Below are positions 1 through 6,904 of a DNA stretch of 11,468 nucleotides, in pieces (position 1 is the first letter of the stretch; every line of letters starts with the position of its first letter). The notes under the pieces were generated by a model. The model did no database searches. It was not told where the DNA came from and saw only the letters and a program-made list of their open reading frames with translations. The translations under genes were made by a program, and so were the position numbers. Location of the stretch: assembly GCA_000431235.1 (NCBI GenBank), contig HF988724.1:37729-49196 (forward strand), given 5' to 3'. This DNA is from Coprobacillus sp. CAG:698 (GTDB lineage: Bacteria > Bacillota_I > Bacilli_A > ML615J-28 > CAG-698).

Positions 1-2
1 TT

Positions 3-2945
3 AACGGAAGCAATTCTTATGGAATTGAATCAGCAGAAAGCGCTATTAAAATACACGACAATGCAAACGTCGAAGTAAACGGGTGTTATATAGGTATAAA
101 CAGTCGTTTTAATTATGGGTCTCCCGCTGTGGGACACGTAGGTATCGATATAAAAAACAGTACCGTTAAGGTCACGTCTGCGACAGACGAGTCTAATGCT
201 TTTGGTATTTATCGGCAAGCTATGATTATACAAGACAGCGTTGTTATCGTTGACGTTGTAAAAAGGTTATTCGATTTTTATCAAACAAACGAAGAACTGA
301 AAATTTTAGGAAAATCGACGGTTGACATCAGGTGCAAATCTCCTGCTTTGTATGATATAGAAAATCAGGTTTTCGATTTGAAAGAAGGCGTCAGTATTAC
401 TCTTTTGGGAGAAACATTTAAATGTTGGGCAAAACTCGGCAGCGGTACAAACTTGGAAACGGGCGAAAAAGGTGATGCATCAAGTACAATCCCCGATTGT
501 TTTCTTTATTCAGAAAAGCGTTATAGTCCGTCAAACATAGGTTTGTTGCGTTTCGTTTACGGCGATACGTTAAAGGCTTCCGCTGTTGCGGACGACGTTA
601 AGATAAGCGGTATTACAGACGCGGCTTTGAAAGAACAAGATGTAAAACTTACGCTTACGGGCGACAATTTCAAAGCGATTGCAAAAGATACGGACGTGAC
701 GGCGTGGTTTAAGAATATGCCGAAAGGACTTGTCGCAAAGGTGAAAGCGGACGTTGCGTCAGGTGCTACCGAAATGACAATAACGGTAAGCGGAACGCCT
801 ATGCAGGCAAAAGCAGAGTTTGTTTGGATAGAAATCCCCGCGAACGTTTTGCAAAAAACGAACTATGCCATGACGGTCGCTTCGAATAATTTAATATATG
901 AAATCGTTTCCGGCAAGGCGATAAAAATCCCCGACGCTATTACGGGGCTCGTTTATAACAAAAGCGAGCAAAAGGGTTTTGCAGACAGCGAGGGGTACGT
1001 TGTGGTAAACGGCAAAGCAACGAATGCGGGAAAATATATTGCGACAATCAGACTCAATTCGGGTTATAAATGGGAAGACGGCACAATCGAAGATAAAATG
1101 GTTGAATGGGAAATCGCACGGCGTCCTATTGAAGTGGAGTTAACGATTGAAAAAGATACGTATGAATATACGGGTTACGCCATTACGCCTTCGCATACCG
1201 TCAAGGATAAAGTTTCGTTAAGCGTATTAGACGCAAGCGAATATTCTGTGTCCTATGAACACAACGAAGAAATCGGTACGGCAACGATGACTGTAAGTGA
1301 CAAGGACGGCGGAAATTATCAAATCACTGCTCCTGTTTCAAGGACGTTTAAAATTGTCAAAGGCACAAAAACTCCGCCTACGGGGCTTGAAGGCGTTGCT
1401 CCGTCGGCTGACGGCGCAACGGACGGCAAAATTACGGGAACGACCGCCGATATGGAATACTCCACCGATACGTTGTTCACGTCACCGATCCCTTGTACGG
1501 ATACTGAAACAACCGGACTTGCCGAAGGAACGTATTACGTTCGCTATAAAGCAACCGCTACTACCGAAGCAAGCAATTATGTTGCCGTTCACGTAAGACT
1601 TAATACTGTTACCGTTGTTGACGCTAACACTAACGTTACCAAACACAAAAGCGGAACAAGCGTTACCGTGACAGTTAAGATACCTACGGGCAAGTCGTTT
1701 ATCAAATGGGTTTATGAAGGTGTTACTATTCCTACGGAGGACGTAACGAAACAGGAAATTACTTTCACGATGCCCGAAAAGGACGTTAAATTGACCGCTT
1801 TGTTTGAGGATATTATTTACAACATAACGGTAACAAGCGGAACGTCGAGCGCGACAACGGCAAAATATGAAAAAGAAATCACGGTGACGGCAAATGCTCC
1901 GGCAACGGGAAAAGAGTTCGATAAGTGGGTTGTTACGGGAATTACCTTGTCCGACGAGGATTTGGCAAAACCAACTGTTACTTTCGAAATGCCTGCAAGC
2001 AACGTGACGATGGAAGCAACGTACAAAGACGTTATTTACAAAATTACTGTCATGAACGGAACAACCATCTTGGATATGGCAACCTATCAGACGGAAGTTA
2101 CCGTAACGGCAAATGAGCCTGGTGACGATGAATATTTTGACAAATGGGAAGTTACTGGACTTGACACGACGGGTATGGACTTAACTAAAACGGAAATTAA
2201 GTTTCATATGCCTGGCGGTAACGTAACCTTTAAAGCAACCTATTTGACTATTGAAAAGTTTGAAATATATGTTGTGGATGGTACGAAAGACAAATCACCT
2301 GCAAAAGCCGGTGAAACTATAATCATAATCGCAAACCCTGCTAAGGAAGGAAAAGTCTTTGACAAATGGACTTGCGAAACTGCGGGAGTTACGATTGTGT
2401 TTGAAAGTGCAACAAGTTCAAAAACAACCTTTGAAATGCCTGCATGCGAAATCACAATCCAAGCGCATTTCAGAGATATAGAGGCTGCTCCGTCGATTGA
2501 AATCAAAGTCGAAGGCGGAACGGGCGCAGGAACGTATAAAGAAGGCGACAGCGTAACCATTACCGCAAACGATCCGGTAGAAGGAAAAGTATTCAAGGGC
2601 TGGCAGGACGCAAGCGGAAAAATCGTCAGCACCGAAAAGAGTTATACCTTCACCGTAACAGACGTAACAACTCTTACGGCTGTGTACGATGATATGCCTT
2701 CGGGCGGAGGCGAAATCAACCCACCTGCTAAAAAGGACGGACTTTCTGGCGGACAAATTGCGGGTATTATAATCGGTTCAGTAGCGGTCGCAGGAATCAT
2801 CGGATTTGCTGTTCTTTGGTTTGCAGTCAAGAAAAAGACGTTTGCAGACTTGGGCGTTGCTTTGAAGAAAGGCTTCACTGCTATCGGAAACTTTTTCAAA
2901 AATCTCGGAGCAAAAATCAAAGCATTGTTCACCAAGAAGAAATAA
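3..2945 (+). CDS. Giant repeat-bearing surface protein, 3' part (5' end outside window)
   Basis: The frame is open from the first complete codon at position 3, so the GTG at 129 is internal and the true start lies upstream; 980 residues are visible. Numbering from position 3, residues 1 to about 130 have the short beta-strand rhythm of a right-handed beta-helix (GIES, GINS, GIDI turns). About 198-290 form an unassigned beta-rich module. Residues 307-375 and 373-455 look like MBG-type sandwich modules, and 454-531 are another small beta module. Five divergent InlB-B-like repeats fill 533-897. A Pro/Lys/Gly linker leads to one membrane helix at 918-942, then KKK and a basic amphipathic tail ending in KKK. 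There is no LPXTG sorting motif. I infer an exported protein held by its C-terminal helix, probably for adhesion or contact; the ligand is unknown. Codons are far richer in G/C than in the genes after 3591. The domain style is known from gut Clostridia; the exact family was not identified. Confidence 0.85.
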   Translation, partial: NGSNSYGIESAESAIKIHDNANVEVNGCYIGINSRFNYGSPAVGHVGIDIKNSTVKVTSATDESNAFGIYRQAMIIQDSVVIVDVVKRLFDFYQTNEELKILGKSTVDIRCKSPALYDIENQVFDLKEGVSITLLGETFKCWAKLGSGTNLETGEKGDASSTIPDCFLYSEKRYSPSNIGLLRFVYGDTLKASAVADDVKISGITDAALKEQDVKLTLTGDNFKAIAKDTDVTAWFKNMPKGLVAKVKADVASGATEMTITVSGTPMQAKAEFVWIEIPANVLQKTNYAMTVASNNLIYEIVSGKAIKIPDAITGLVYNKSEQKGFADSEGYVVVNGKATNAGKYIATIRLNSGYKWEDGTIEDKMVEWEIARRPIEVELTIEKDTYEYTGYAITPSHTVKDKVSLSVLDASEYSVSYEHNEEIGTATMTVSDKDGGNYQITAPVSRTFKIVKGTKTPPTGLEGVAPSADGATDGKITGTTADMEYSTDTLFTSPIPCTDTETTGLAEGTYYVRYKATATTEASNYVAVHVRLNTVTVVDANTNVTKHKSGTSVTVTVKIPTGKSFIKWVYEGVTIPTEDVTKQEITFTMPEKDVKLTALFEDIIYNITVTSGTSSATTAKYEKEITVTANAPATGKEFDKWVVTGITLSDEDLAKPTVTFEMPASNVTMEATYKDVIYKITVMNGTTILDMATYQTEVTVTANEPGDDEYFDKWEVTGLDTTGMDLTKTEIKFHMPGGNVTFKATYLTIEKFEIYVVDGTKDKSPAKAGETIIIIANPAKEGKVFDKWTCETAGVTIVFESATSSKTTFEMPACEITIQAHFRDIEAAPSIEIKVEGGTGAGTYKEGDSVTITANDPVEGKVFKGWQDASGKIVSTEKSYTFTVTDVTTLTAVYDDMPSGGGEINPPAKKDGLSGGQIAGIIIGSVAVAGIIGFAVLWFAVKKKTFADLGVALKKGFTAIGNFFKNLGAKIKALFTKKK
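1599..2693 (+). repeat. Five tandem divergent InlB-B-like protein repeats
   Basis: Five coding repeats of about 65-80 codons begin near 1599, 1812, 2031, 2250 and 2493. Each has a beta-strand opening (such as YNITVTSG or YKITVMNG), a VTVTA-NAP-type strand, a core FDKW or FKGW motif, then F-MP and a closing A-Y or A-F strand. This matches the Listeria-Bacteroides/InlB B-repeat type in its divergent form, a beta-grasp-like stalk module of surface proteins. The repeats are diverged in DNA, so they are old duplications rather than a recent expansion. Repeat 5 lacks the MP motif. Confidence 0.75.
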
Positions 2946-2960
2946 GATGAAATAATAACA

Positions 2961-3026
2961 ATCCGTTCGTAGTCAATGCGGATAACTATAATTCTAAAAA
3001 CGATATTTTGATTCACAGGAACGGAT
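2961..3026. repeat. Spaced 8-bp inverted repeat after the surface-protein gene
   Basis: ATCCGTTC at 2961-2968 is the exact reverse complement of GAACGGAT at 3019-3026, with 50 bases between. It begins 16 bases after the stop codon. It has no T-run, so it does not look like a standard intrinsic terminator. The core ATCCGT/ACGGAT reappears in the tighter hairpin at 3171-3199. It could be an RNA stem at the 3' end of the message or chance. Confidence 0.3.
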
Positions 3027-3033
3027 ATATCTA

Positions 3034-3411
3034 ATGAAAACAATAAATCAAATTGTTTCTTTTGTGGGATATTTTAAGCGTGAACACTGACGAAAACCAC
3101 ACAACGAACGCAGACGTGATAAGAGAAGAACATGCAAAACGTGGGATAAGCGTAAGATATTTGTTGTTGACATATCCGTATTCATTTAATACGGATATGA
3201 AGTGTTGTCCTACAAGAAAAAGTATTACTATTATTACATTGTAAGCCGTCCAATAGAAAAGGTAATCCCTTTAAAAACCGAAACTAGTGTGGGACGAATT
3301 ATCGATTGGACGAACTGCAGTGTACACGTTGATGGTTTCAAATATAATGTTACATATGTTTTTGACTGGTGGTTGAGATCACTAATTTATAAAAACACGG
3401 ATACACGCTAA
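3034..3411 (+). pseudogene. Possible frame-broken small gene, unrecognised
   Basis: An ATG at 3034 opens a short peptide (MKTINQIVSFVGYFKREH) that hits TGA at 3088. The next frame is open from 3047 to 3244 and continues with protein-like sequence around ADVIREEHAKRG and RYLLLTYPYSF. The first frame is open again from 3190 to 3411, with YGYEVLSYKKK, a Tyr run, then IIDWTNCSVHVDG and YVFDWW. One shift near 3085 and a compensating shift near 3190 would rebuild a protein of about 125 residues. No strong ribosome binding site precedes any of the pieces. Composition resembles the upstream surface-protein gene. I do not recognise the product. It may be a decayed gene, a sequencing-error artefact, or not a gene at all. 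Confidence 0.25.
3171..3199. repeat. Perfect 12-bp inverted repeat with 5-base loop
   Basis: CATATCCGTATT at 3171-3182 pairs with AATACGGATATG at 3188-3199 around the loop CATTT. There is no mismatch and no T-run after it. It lies within the possible broken gene and close to the composition change. It could be an operator-like palindrome, an RNA hairpin, or part of a small repeat family. Confidence 0.6.
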
Positions 3412-3590
3412 CAAAAAAATCTTGATATTGTGTTATATGAGGAAAGATGAAGGATATGATGTTCAATTGGAAAAGTAAATTATTCGTCATTCAGTGTTAT
3501 TCCTTCAATATGAATAAATCTGTAAGTCTTATATTCAAGAAATAAAACAATTGAGTTCTATTTGGACTAATTATCTAACGGAGAATATTT

Positions 3591-4460
3591 ATGAAAATAA
3601 TACAAAAATTACTAACTACACTTCTTGTTATCGTATTTATTTTAATCATCACTACAATTGGTGGATATATTTATGTTCGTACTACATATGGAATTGACCT
3701 TTTGCGTACTGCAGGACAATTAAATAATCTCACAAAAGAAGTTGACGAAAATACACTTTGTCGTAATTCCTTTGGTGAAAATGATTTTGTTAGTATGAAA
3801 GAAGAGATAAACAAAAAATTTAAAAATTTAATAGTTTATGAAGAAAATAAAGAATATAATGGCTATTCGATTAATCCATCGGCGATAGCAGGAAAAAAAC
3901 TCAATAGCCCAATTTCTTTAACAGAAAAGCAAGTTGGAGCTTTGGCTCAAACAGCGTTTTATAAGCAAACTGGAGGAAAATTAAAAATTAATGAAAAAGA
4001 TATTTTGGTTAACATTATGCAAATTGATTTTTTAAACATTAGCGAAAATGGAAGTGCTGACTTTAATATAATTGCAAAACTTAACCTTAATCCTTTCAAA
4101 GAAGATATGGAAAAATTTCCCTATAAGTATTTGAAAAAATATATTCCTGAATATCTTTATGTATCATCAACTGTACATGTTGAAAAGAAAGAAGAAGGAT
4201 TTAATTACGAACTAACTCATAAATCTCTTACTATTAATAATCTTTCAATAGAAGATACAATAGATTTACTAACAACACTTGATAAAGTATTAAAAATAGG
4301 AACTCTAGAAAGTATAAATATGCTCATAGGAACAACTATTGTAAATGCTCTTATCGGAAATAAAGATAATCCTGGTTTTGCTTACTTGTTAAAAGCTGCT
4401 AATGCCACATCATTTAATTTTGGAACAATAAATGAAAAAGATTGGTTTGTAATATATTAA
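3591..4460 (+). CDS. Single-pass membrane-anchored protein of unknown function
   Basis: The ATG at 3591 is preceded by GGAGA at 3580-3584 with a good 6-base gap. The 289-residue product has a short basic start (MKIIQK), one strong hydrophobic segment at about residues 7-28, and no lipobox, so it is probably an uncleaved signal anchor with the bulk outside the cell. The outer part is soluble and mixed alpha/beta, with a region near residues 110-130 (SLTEKQVGALAQ) and a beta-rich centre around 140-215. I do not recognise a family. Overall shape recalls small single-pass extracytoplasmic proteins of Firmicutes such as the YpmS/DUF2140 group, but this one is longer and I see no diagnostic motif, so that is a weak suggestion. 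It lies 260 bases before the RNase lipoprotein gene, separated by a terminator and a new promoter, so the two are probably not one operon. It is the first gene with AT-rich codon use. Confidence 0.75.
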   Translation: MKIIQKLLTTLLVIVFILIITTIGGYIYVRTTYGIDLLRTAGQLNNLTKEVDENTLCRNSFGENDFVSMKEEINKKFKNLIVYEENKEYNGYSINPSAIAGKKLNSPISLTEKQVGALAQTAFYKQTGGKLKINEKDILVNIMQIDFLNISENGSADFNIIAKLNLNPFKEDMEKFPYKYLKKYIPEYLYVSSTVHVEKKEEGFNYELTHKSLTINNLSIEDTIDLLTTLDKVLKIGTLESINMLIGTTIVNALIGNKDNPGFAYLLKAANATSFNFGTINEKDWFVIY

Positions 4461-4489
4461 ATTATATTTCTCTCCACTATAATTGTTTT

Positions 4490-4525
4490 AATAACCTATC
4501 ATTAACTTGGTAGGTTATTTTCCTT
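4490..4525 (+). terminator. Intrinsic terminator after the membrane protein gene
   Basis: An 11-bp stem pairs 4490-4500 with 4509-4519 (core AATAACCTA/TAGGTTATT plus one G-T pair and a C-G pair) around an 8-base loop. It is followed by a T-rich run broken by CC. It lies 30 bases after the stop codon at 4460 and probably ends that message. Confidence 0.75.
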
Positions 4526-4663
4526 ATAAAGGGCCTAAAAAAGAAGAATAAATAATTTAAAACATAAGAATGAATAAAAACACGTATTGTCTATAAAAAT
4601 TAATTTAAAACGAAATTTGAGGCTAAAATCAAAAAATGTAAAGTCTTTATTTTAAATTTTATA

Positions 4664-4692
4664 TTGTTTTAATTGTCGATTTATAGTATAAT
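4664..4692 (+). promoter_or_regulatory. Sigma-A type promoter for the RNase lipoprotein gene
   Basis: TTGTTT at 4664-4669 and a perfect TATAAT at 4687-4692 are separated by 17 bases. The predicted start of transcription near 4699 gives a leader of about 22 bases, holding the ribosome binding site GGTGAT at 4711-4716, four bases before the ATG at 4721. Confidence 0.7.
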
Positions 4693-4720
4693 ATGAATGT
4701 ATACAAAAAAGGTGATATAA

Positions 4721-6589
4721 ATGAATTATATAAAAAAAATAATGGTTTTTTCCATAATAGTTCTAATATTTTTGCTTGGATGCACAAAAGAATACGGAAG
4801 CATTGAGATAAAAAATGAAAATAGTCTAACATTAGAAGTTGGGGACACAATATATTTAGAGTGTGTTATAGTAGGAACCGTAAATGAGTTAACATGGAAA
4901 AGTTCTGAAGAATGTGTAACAGTTGATAACAATGGAAAAGTTACAGCTATTGCCGCTGGGCAAAGTACAATCACAGTTACTGATGGTAAATATTTAGATA
5001 GCATTATAATTACTGTATGTGAAGTTAAATATCAAGAATCTATTAAAGTTACTTTATCAACTAACAAAATAACAGTACCAGAAACCTTAACTATTTCTTG
5101 TTCATATTACGTTAACAATACTTTAATTGAAGAAAATGTTAAATGTGATTTTGAATTTATAGAAGGAAGTGAATTTTGTTCAATAACTGATAACATTTTA
5201 ACTTCTAAGGAAAAAGGTGTAGTTATCTTTAAAGCTCGCTATAAGGATATAACAAGTGAAGAAATAAAAATTGAAATCTTTGATAAAGAAAAAATAAAAG
5301 AAGTTACTTTAAAAGCTTCCTCAACTAGTTTATTTATTAATAAAGTAACAAAACTTTCTGTTGATGTTTTTCCAACAATAGAATATGCAAATCTTACATA
5401 TCAAATAATTGAAGGCGATTCCATAATTATTGAAGATAATTTGGCTAAAGCTGTAAAAACAGGCACAACAAAAATTCAAGCAATTGTTGACGATGTTTAT
5501 AGCAATATAATAACAATTACAGTTTCGGAAAACTTAGTTACCCCAGAACTTATAATTATTTCATGTTCTAAAGACAATTTATTAAAAGGCGAATCGGCTA
5601 TTCTTGATTTTACAGTATATCCAGATAATTCATATAAAGATATAGTATATTATGTTGAAGAAGGAAATGCTATTATAAATAATAATGTTATAACTGCTTT
5701 AGATAGCAACCCAATTGCTGTTGTAGGAGTAATTAAAAATATAAAAAGCAATACAATAATTATTAATGAAAATGTTATAACTGAAGATCCATATAAAAAT
5801 GTAAGTTCTGATGAATTTTATAAATCGTATAAAAAAGCAACTAGTTATTTAGATGCTTACTATAGAAGTGAACATGGATTTATGTCAGGTGATATATCGC
5901 TTCAAGATCAAGAGCCAACAATTACAAATAGACCAAGTGAAAATAATGTATTTGTAAAAAATTCATCTTTAATTTATTCATCGGATAAAAATATATATTA
6001 TGTATTAAATAGTTCTGGAAAAATAGTTAATCAAATATTTAAAGGTGGAGCTTATGTGACATTAGAAGAAGTAAGCGCCTATATATTTGCTTATAACGAT
6101 GTACCAGCAAACTATATCGAAAAGAAATCAGGGAAACCTACAAATTCTATTTGGGGCGAATATCTTCGTGTTAATCATTCATATTTTAGTGGTGATATTT
6201 ATAAATATCCATATGAACCGATTTTGCCTAACATTAATGGTTGCGGTGGAAACTTATATTACTACGAATTAGATTTAGGAACAACAGGTACTGATTGTGA
6301 TCCCAATTATGAAGTAACAATTTATAACGATGGTAAAAAAATAACTCGTGGAGCTGCTAGAATTGTTTATTCGCGTTATGACGAAAACTATGATGAAATA
6401 AATGATATTAATGAAAAACATTTGTTCTATACATATAACCATTATAATGATTTTCAAGAATACTTAAATTACGAAGGTGGTTGGGGACATATGTTTGGAA
6501 ACATAACAGGAGGAGGAAAGTTATCAAGTAAAACTGATTATAATCCTACAAATTATATTCCTGTTATACTAAAAGAGTTCTATAATTAA
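4721..6589 (+). CDS. Surface lipoprotein with Big_2 Ig-like domains and C-terminal barnase-type ribonuclease
   Basis: The 622-residue product starts with a lipoprotein signal peptide: MNYIKK, a hydrophobic core, then lipobox FLLGC with Cys21 as the lipidated residue. About four Ig-like Big_2-type domains follow (roughly 27-100, 106-187, 192-269, 275-351); the first is clearest, with NNGKVTAIAAGQSTITV near residues 70-86. After a linker, residues 445-585 match barnase/RNase Sa guanyl-preferring ribonucleases. VSAYIFAYNDVPANYIEKK parallels the barnase segment with LPDNYITK. SGDIY...LP parallels GGDIF...LP. YYYELDL, TRGAAR and YNHYNDF parallel the RNase Sa Glu, Arg-x3-Arg and His motifs. The predicted active site is Lys468, Glu516 (base), Arg543, Arg547 and His574 (acid), which in this family cleaves single-stranded RNA through a 2',3'-cyclic phosphate. 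Oddities are a longer loop between Glu516 and Arg543 holding Cys526, and about 45 extra C-terminal residues. Substrate and role (toxin or scavenging) are inference. Confidence 0.85.
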   Translation: MNYIKKIMVFSIIVLIFLLGCTKEYGSIEIKNENSLTLEVGDTIYLECVIVGTVNELTWKSSEECVTVDNNGKVTAIAAGQSTITVTDGKYLDSIIITVCEVKYQESIKVTLSTNKITVPETLTISCSYYVNNTLIEENVKCDFEFIEGSEFCSITDNILTSKEKGVVIFKARYKDITSEEIKIEIFDKEKIKEVTLKASSTSLFINKVTKLSVDVFPTIEYANLTYQIIEGDSIIIEDNLAKAVKTGTTKIQAIVDDVYSNIITITVSENLVTPELIIISCSKDNLLKGESAILDFTVYPDNSYKDIVYYVEEGNAIINNNVITALDSNPIAVVGVIKNIKSNTIIINENVITEDPYKNVSSDEFYKSYKKATSYLDAYYRSEHGFMSGDISLQDQEPTITNRPSENNVFVKNSSLIYSSDKNIYYVLNSSGKIVNQIFKGGAYVTLEEVSAYIFAYNDVPANYIEKKSGKPTNSIWGEYLRVNHSYFSGDIYKYPYEPILPNINGCGGNLYYYELDLGTTGTDCDPNYEVTIYNDGKKITRGAARIVYSRYDENYDEINDINEKHLFYTYNHYNDFQEYLNYEGGWGHMFGNITGGGKLSSKTDYNPTNYIPVILKEFYN

Positions 6590-6659
6590 AAATAATAATC
6601 AAATATGTATTTAAGTGTTCTATAGTAATACTTATTGCTATTTGATTATTTTTAATTAT
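6582..6659 (+). terminator. Long hairpin overlapping the stop codon of the RNase gene
   Basis: Twelve bases at 6582-6593 pair exactly with 6648-6659, and nine bases at 6597-6605 (AATCAAATA) pair with 6639-6647, with a 3-base bulge between. An inner stem AAGTGTT/AATACTT (6613-6619 with 6627-6633, one G-T pair) closes the tip. The outer arm includes the TAA stop at 6587-6589. The stem is almost all A-T and its 3' arm has a five-T run (6649-6653), so it may end transcription or protect the 3' end of the message. Confidence 0.55.
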
Positions 6660-6895
6660 AAATTAATCGTAAAATAAAAATAAAACTCTCAGAAATTGAT
6701 TTTTTATACCTTTTTATATAAATAAATTAAGTAAAAATGTAATAAACTGACATATTTTGTCATAATTATATTTTAAAATAAAAATATTCAATTTATAATT
6801 TTGAATATAATAAATTGTCTAAACATCTATTTTATTGTCAAAATAATATTTTTATTGATATATTTATGCAAAAAAAGTCTTTTTGAGTAAATGAG
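6590..6895. other. AT-rich gap before hemW
   Basis: These 306 bases hold most of the hairpin at 6582-6659 and, at the far end, the hemW promoter. Between 6660 and 6830 the sequence is almost pure A/T with no open frame of note, no tRNA-like cloverleaf and no riboswitch core that I can see. Confidence 0.6.
6835..6864 (+). promoter_or_regulatory. Probable sigma-A promoter for hemW
   Basis: TTGTCA at 6835-6840 and TATATT at 6859-6864 are separated by 18 bases. The predicted leader is about 34 bases. The very AT-rich setting makes chance matches likely, so the call is moderate; the -35 match is the best part. Confidence 0.45.
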
Positions 6896-6900
6896 GTGAT
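6893..6900 (+). promoter_or_regulatory. Ribosome binding site that fixes the hemW start
   Basis: GAGGTGAT at 6893-6900 is a full match to the 3' end of 16S rRNA and sits four bases before the ATG at 6905. An in-frame GTG at 6896 falls inside this site, so it cannot sensibly be the start. Confidence 0.8.
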
Positions 6901-6904
6901 AAAT

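Larger units (their letters stand above)
2946..3590. other. 645-base gap between surface protein and membrane protein genes
   Basis: No intact gene with a plausible ribosome binding site is seen. The stretch holds a spaced 8-bp inverted repeat (2961-3026), a possible frame-broken gene (3034-3411), a perfect 12-bp hairpin (3171-3199), and the point where composition falls from about 40% to about 27% G/C: 3241-3300 has 24 of 60, 3361-3420 has 19, 3421-3480 has 17 and 3481-3540 has 16. No hairpin here has a T-run, so no clear terminator follows the surface-protein gene. The last 180 bases are probably the leader region of the gene at 3591, but no convincing promoter was found. Confidence 0.6.

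Noticed and set aside
1297..1596. 99-codon + strand frame within the surface-protein gene
   Set aside because: It is out of frame with a well-supported domain-bearing protein and has an Arg/Lys/Leu-rich composition typical of a shadow frame.
129..2945. GTG at 129 as the start of the surface-protein gene
   Set aside because: The same frame is open without a stop back to position 3 and has the same beta-helix-like composition, and there is no ribosome binding site before 129, so the gene enters from outside the window.
2240..3043. Minus-strand open frames of 110-130 codons over the repeat region
   Set aside because: They mirror the long + strand gene with its repeat structure and have no start signals of their own.
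3064..3153. Partial direct repeat GTGGGATA...AGCGT (3064-3081 and 3141-3153)
   Set aside because: The two copies share only about 13 bases with a 5-base difference in spacing, which is too weak to call a repeat element.
6660..6830. CRISPR, tRNA or riboswitch in the AT-rich gap
   Set aside because: No regularly spaced repeats, no cloverleaf pairs and no recognised riboswitch core; the stretch is nearly pure A/T.
6896..6904. GTG at 6896 as the hemW start
   Set aside because: It lies within the GAGGTGAT ribosome binding site that is correctly spaced for the ATG at 6905.
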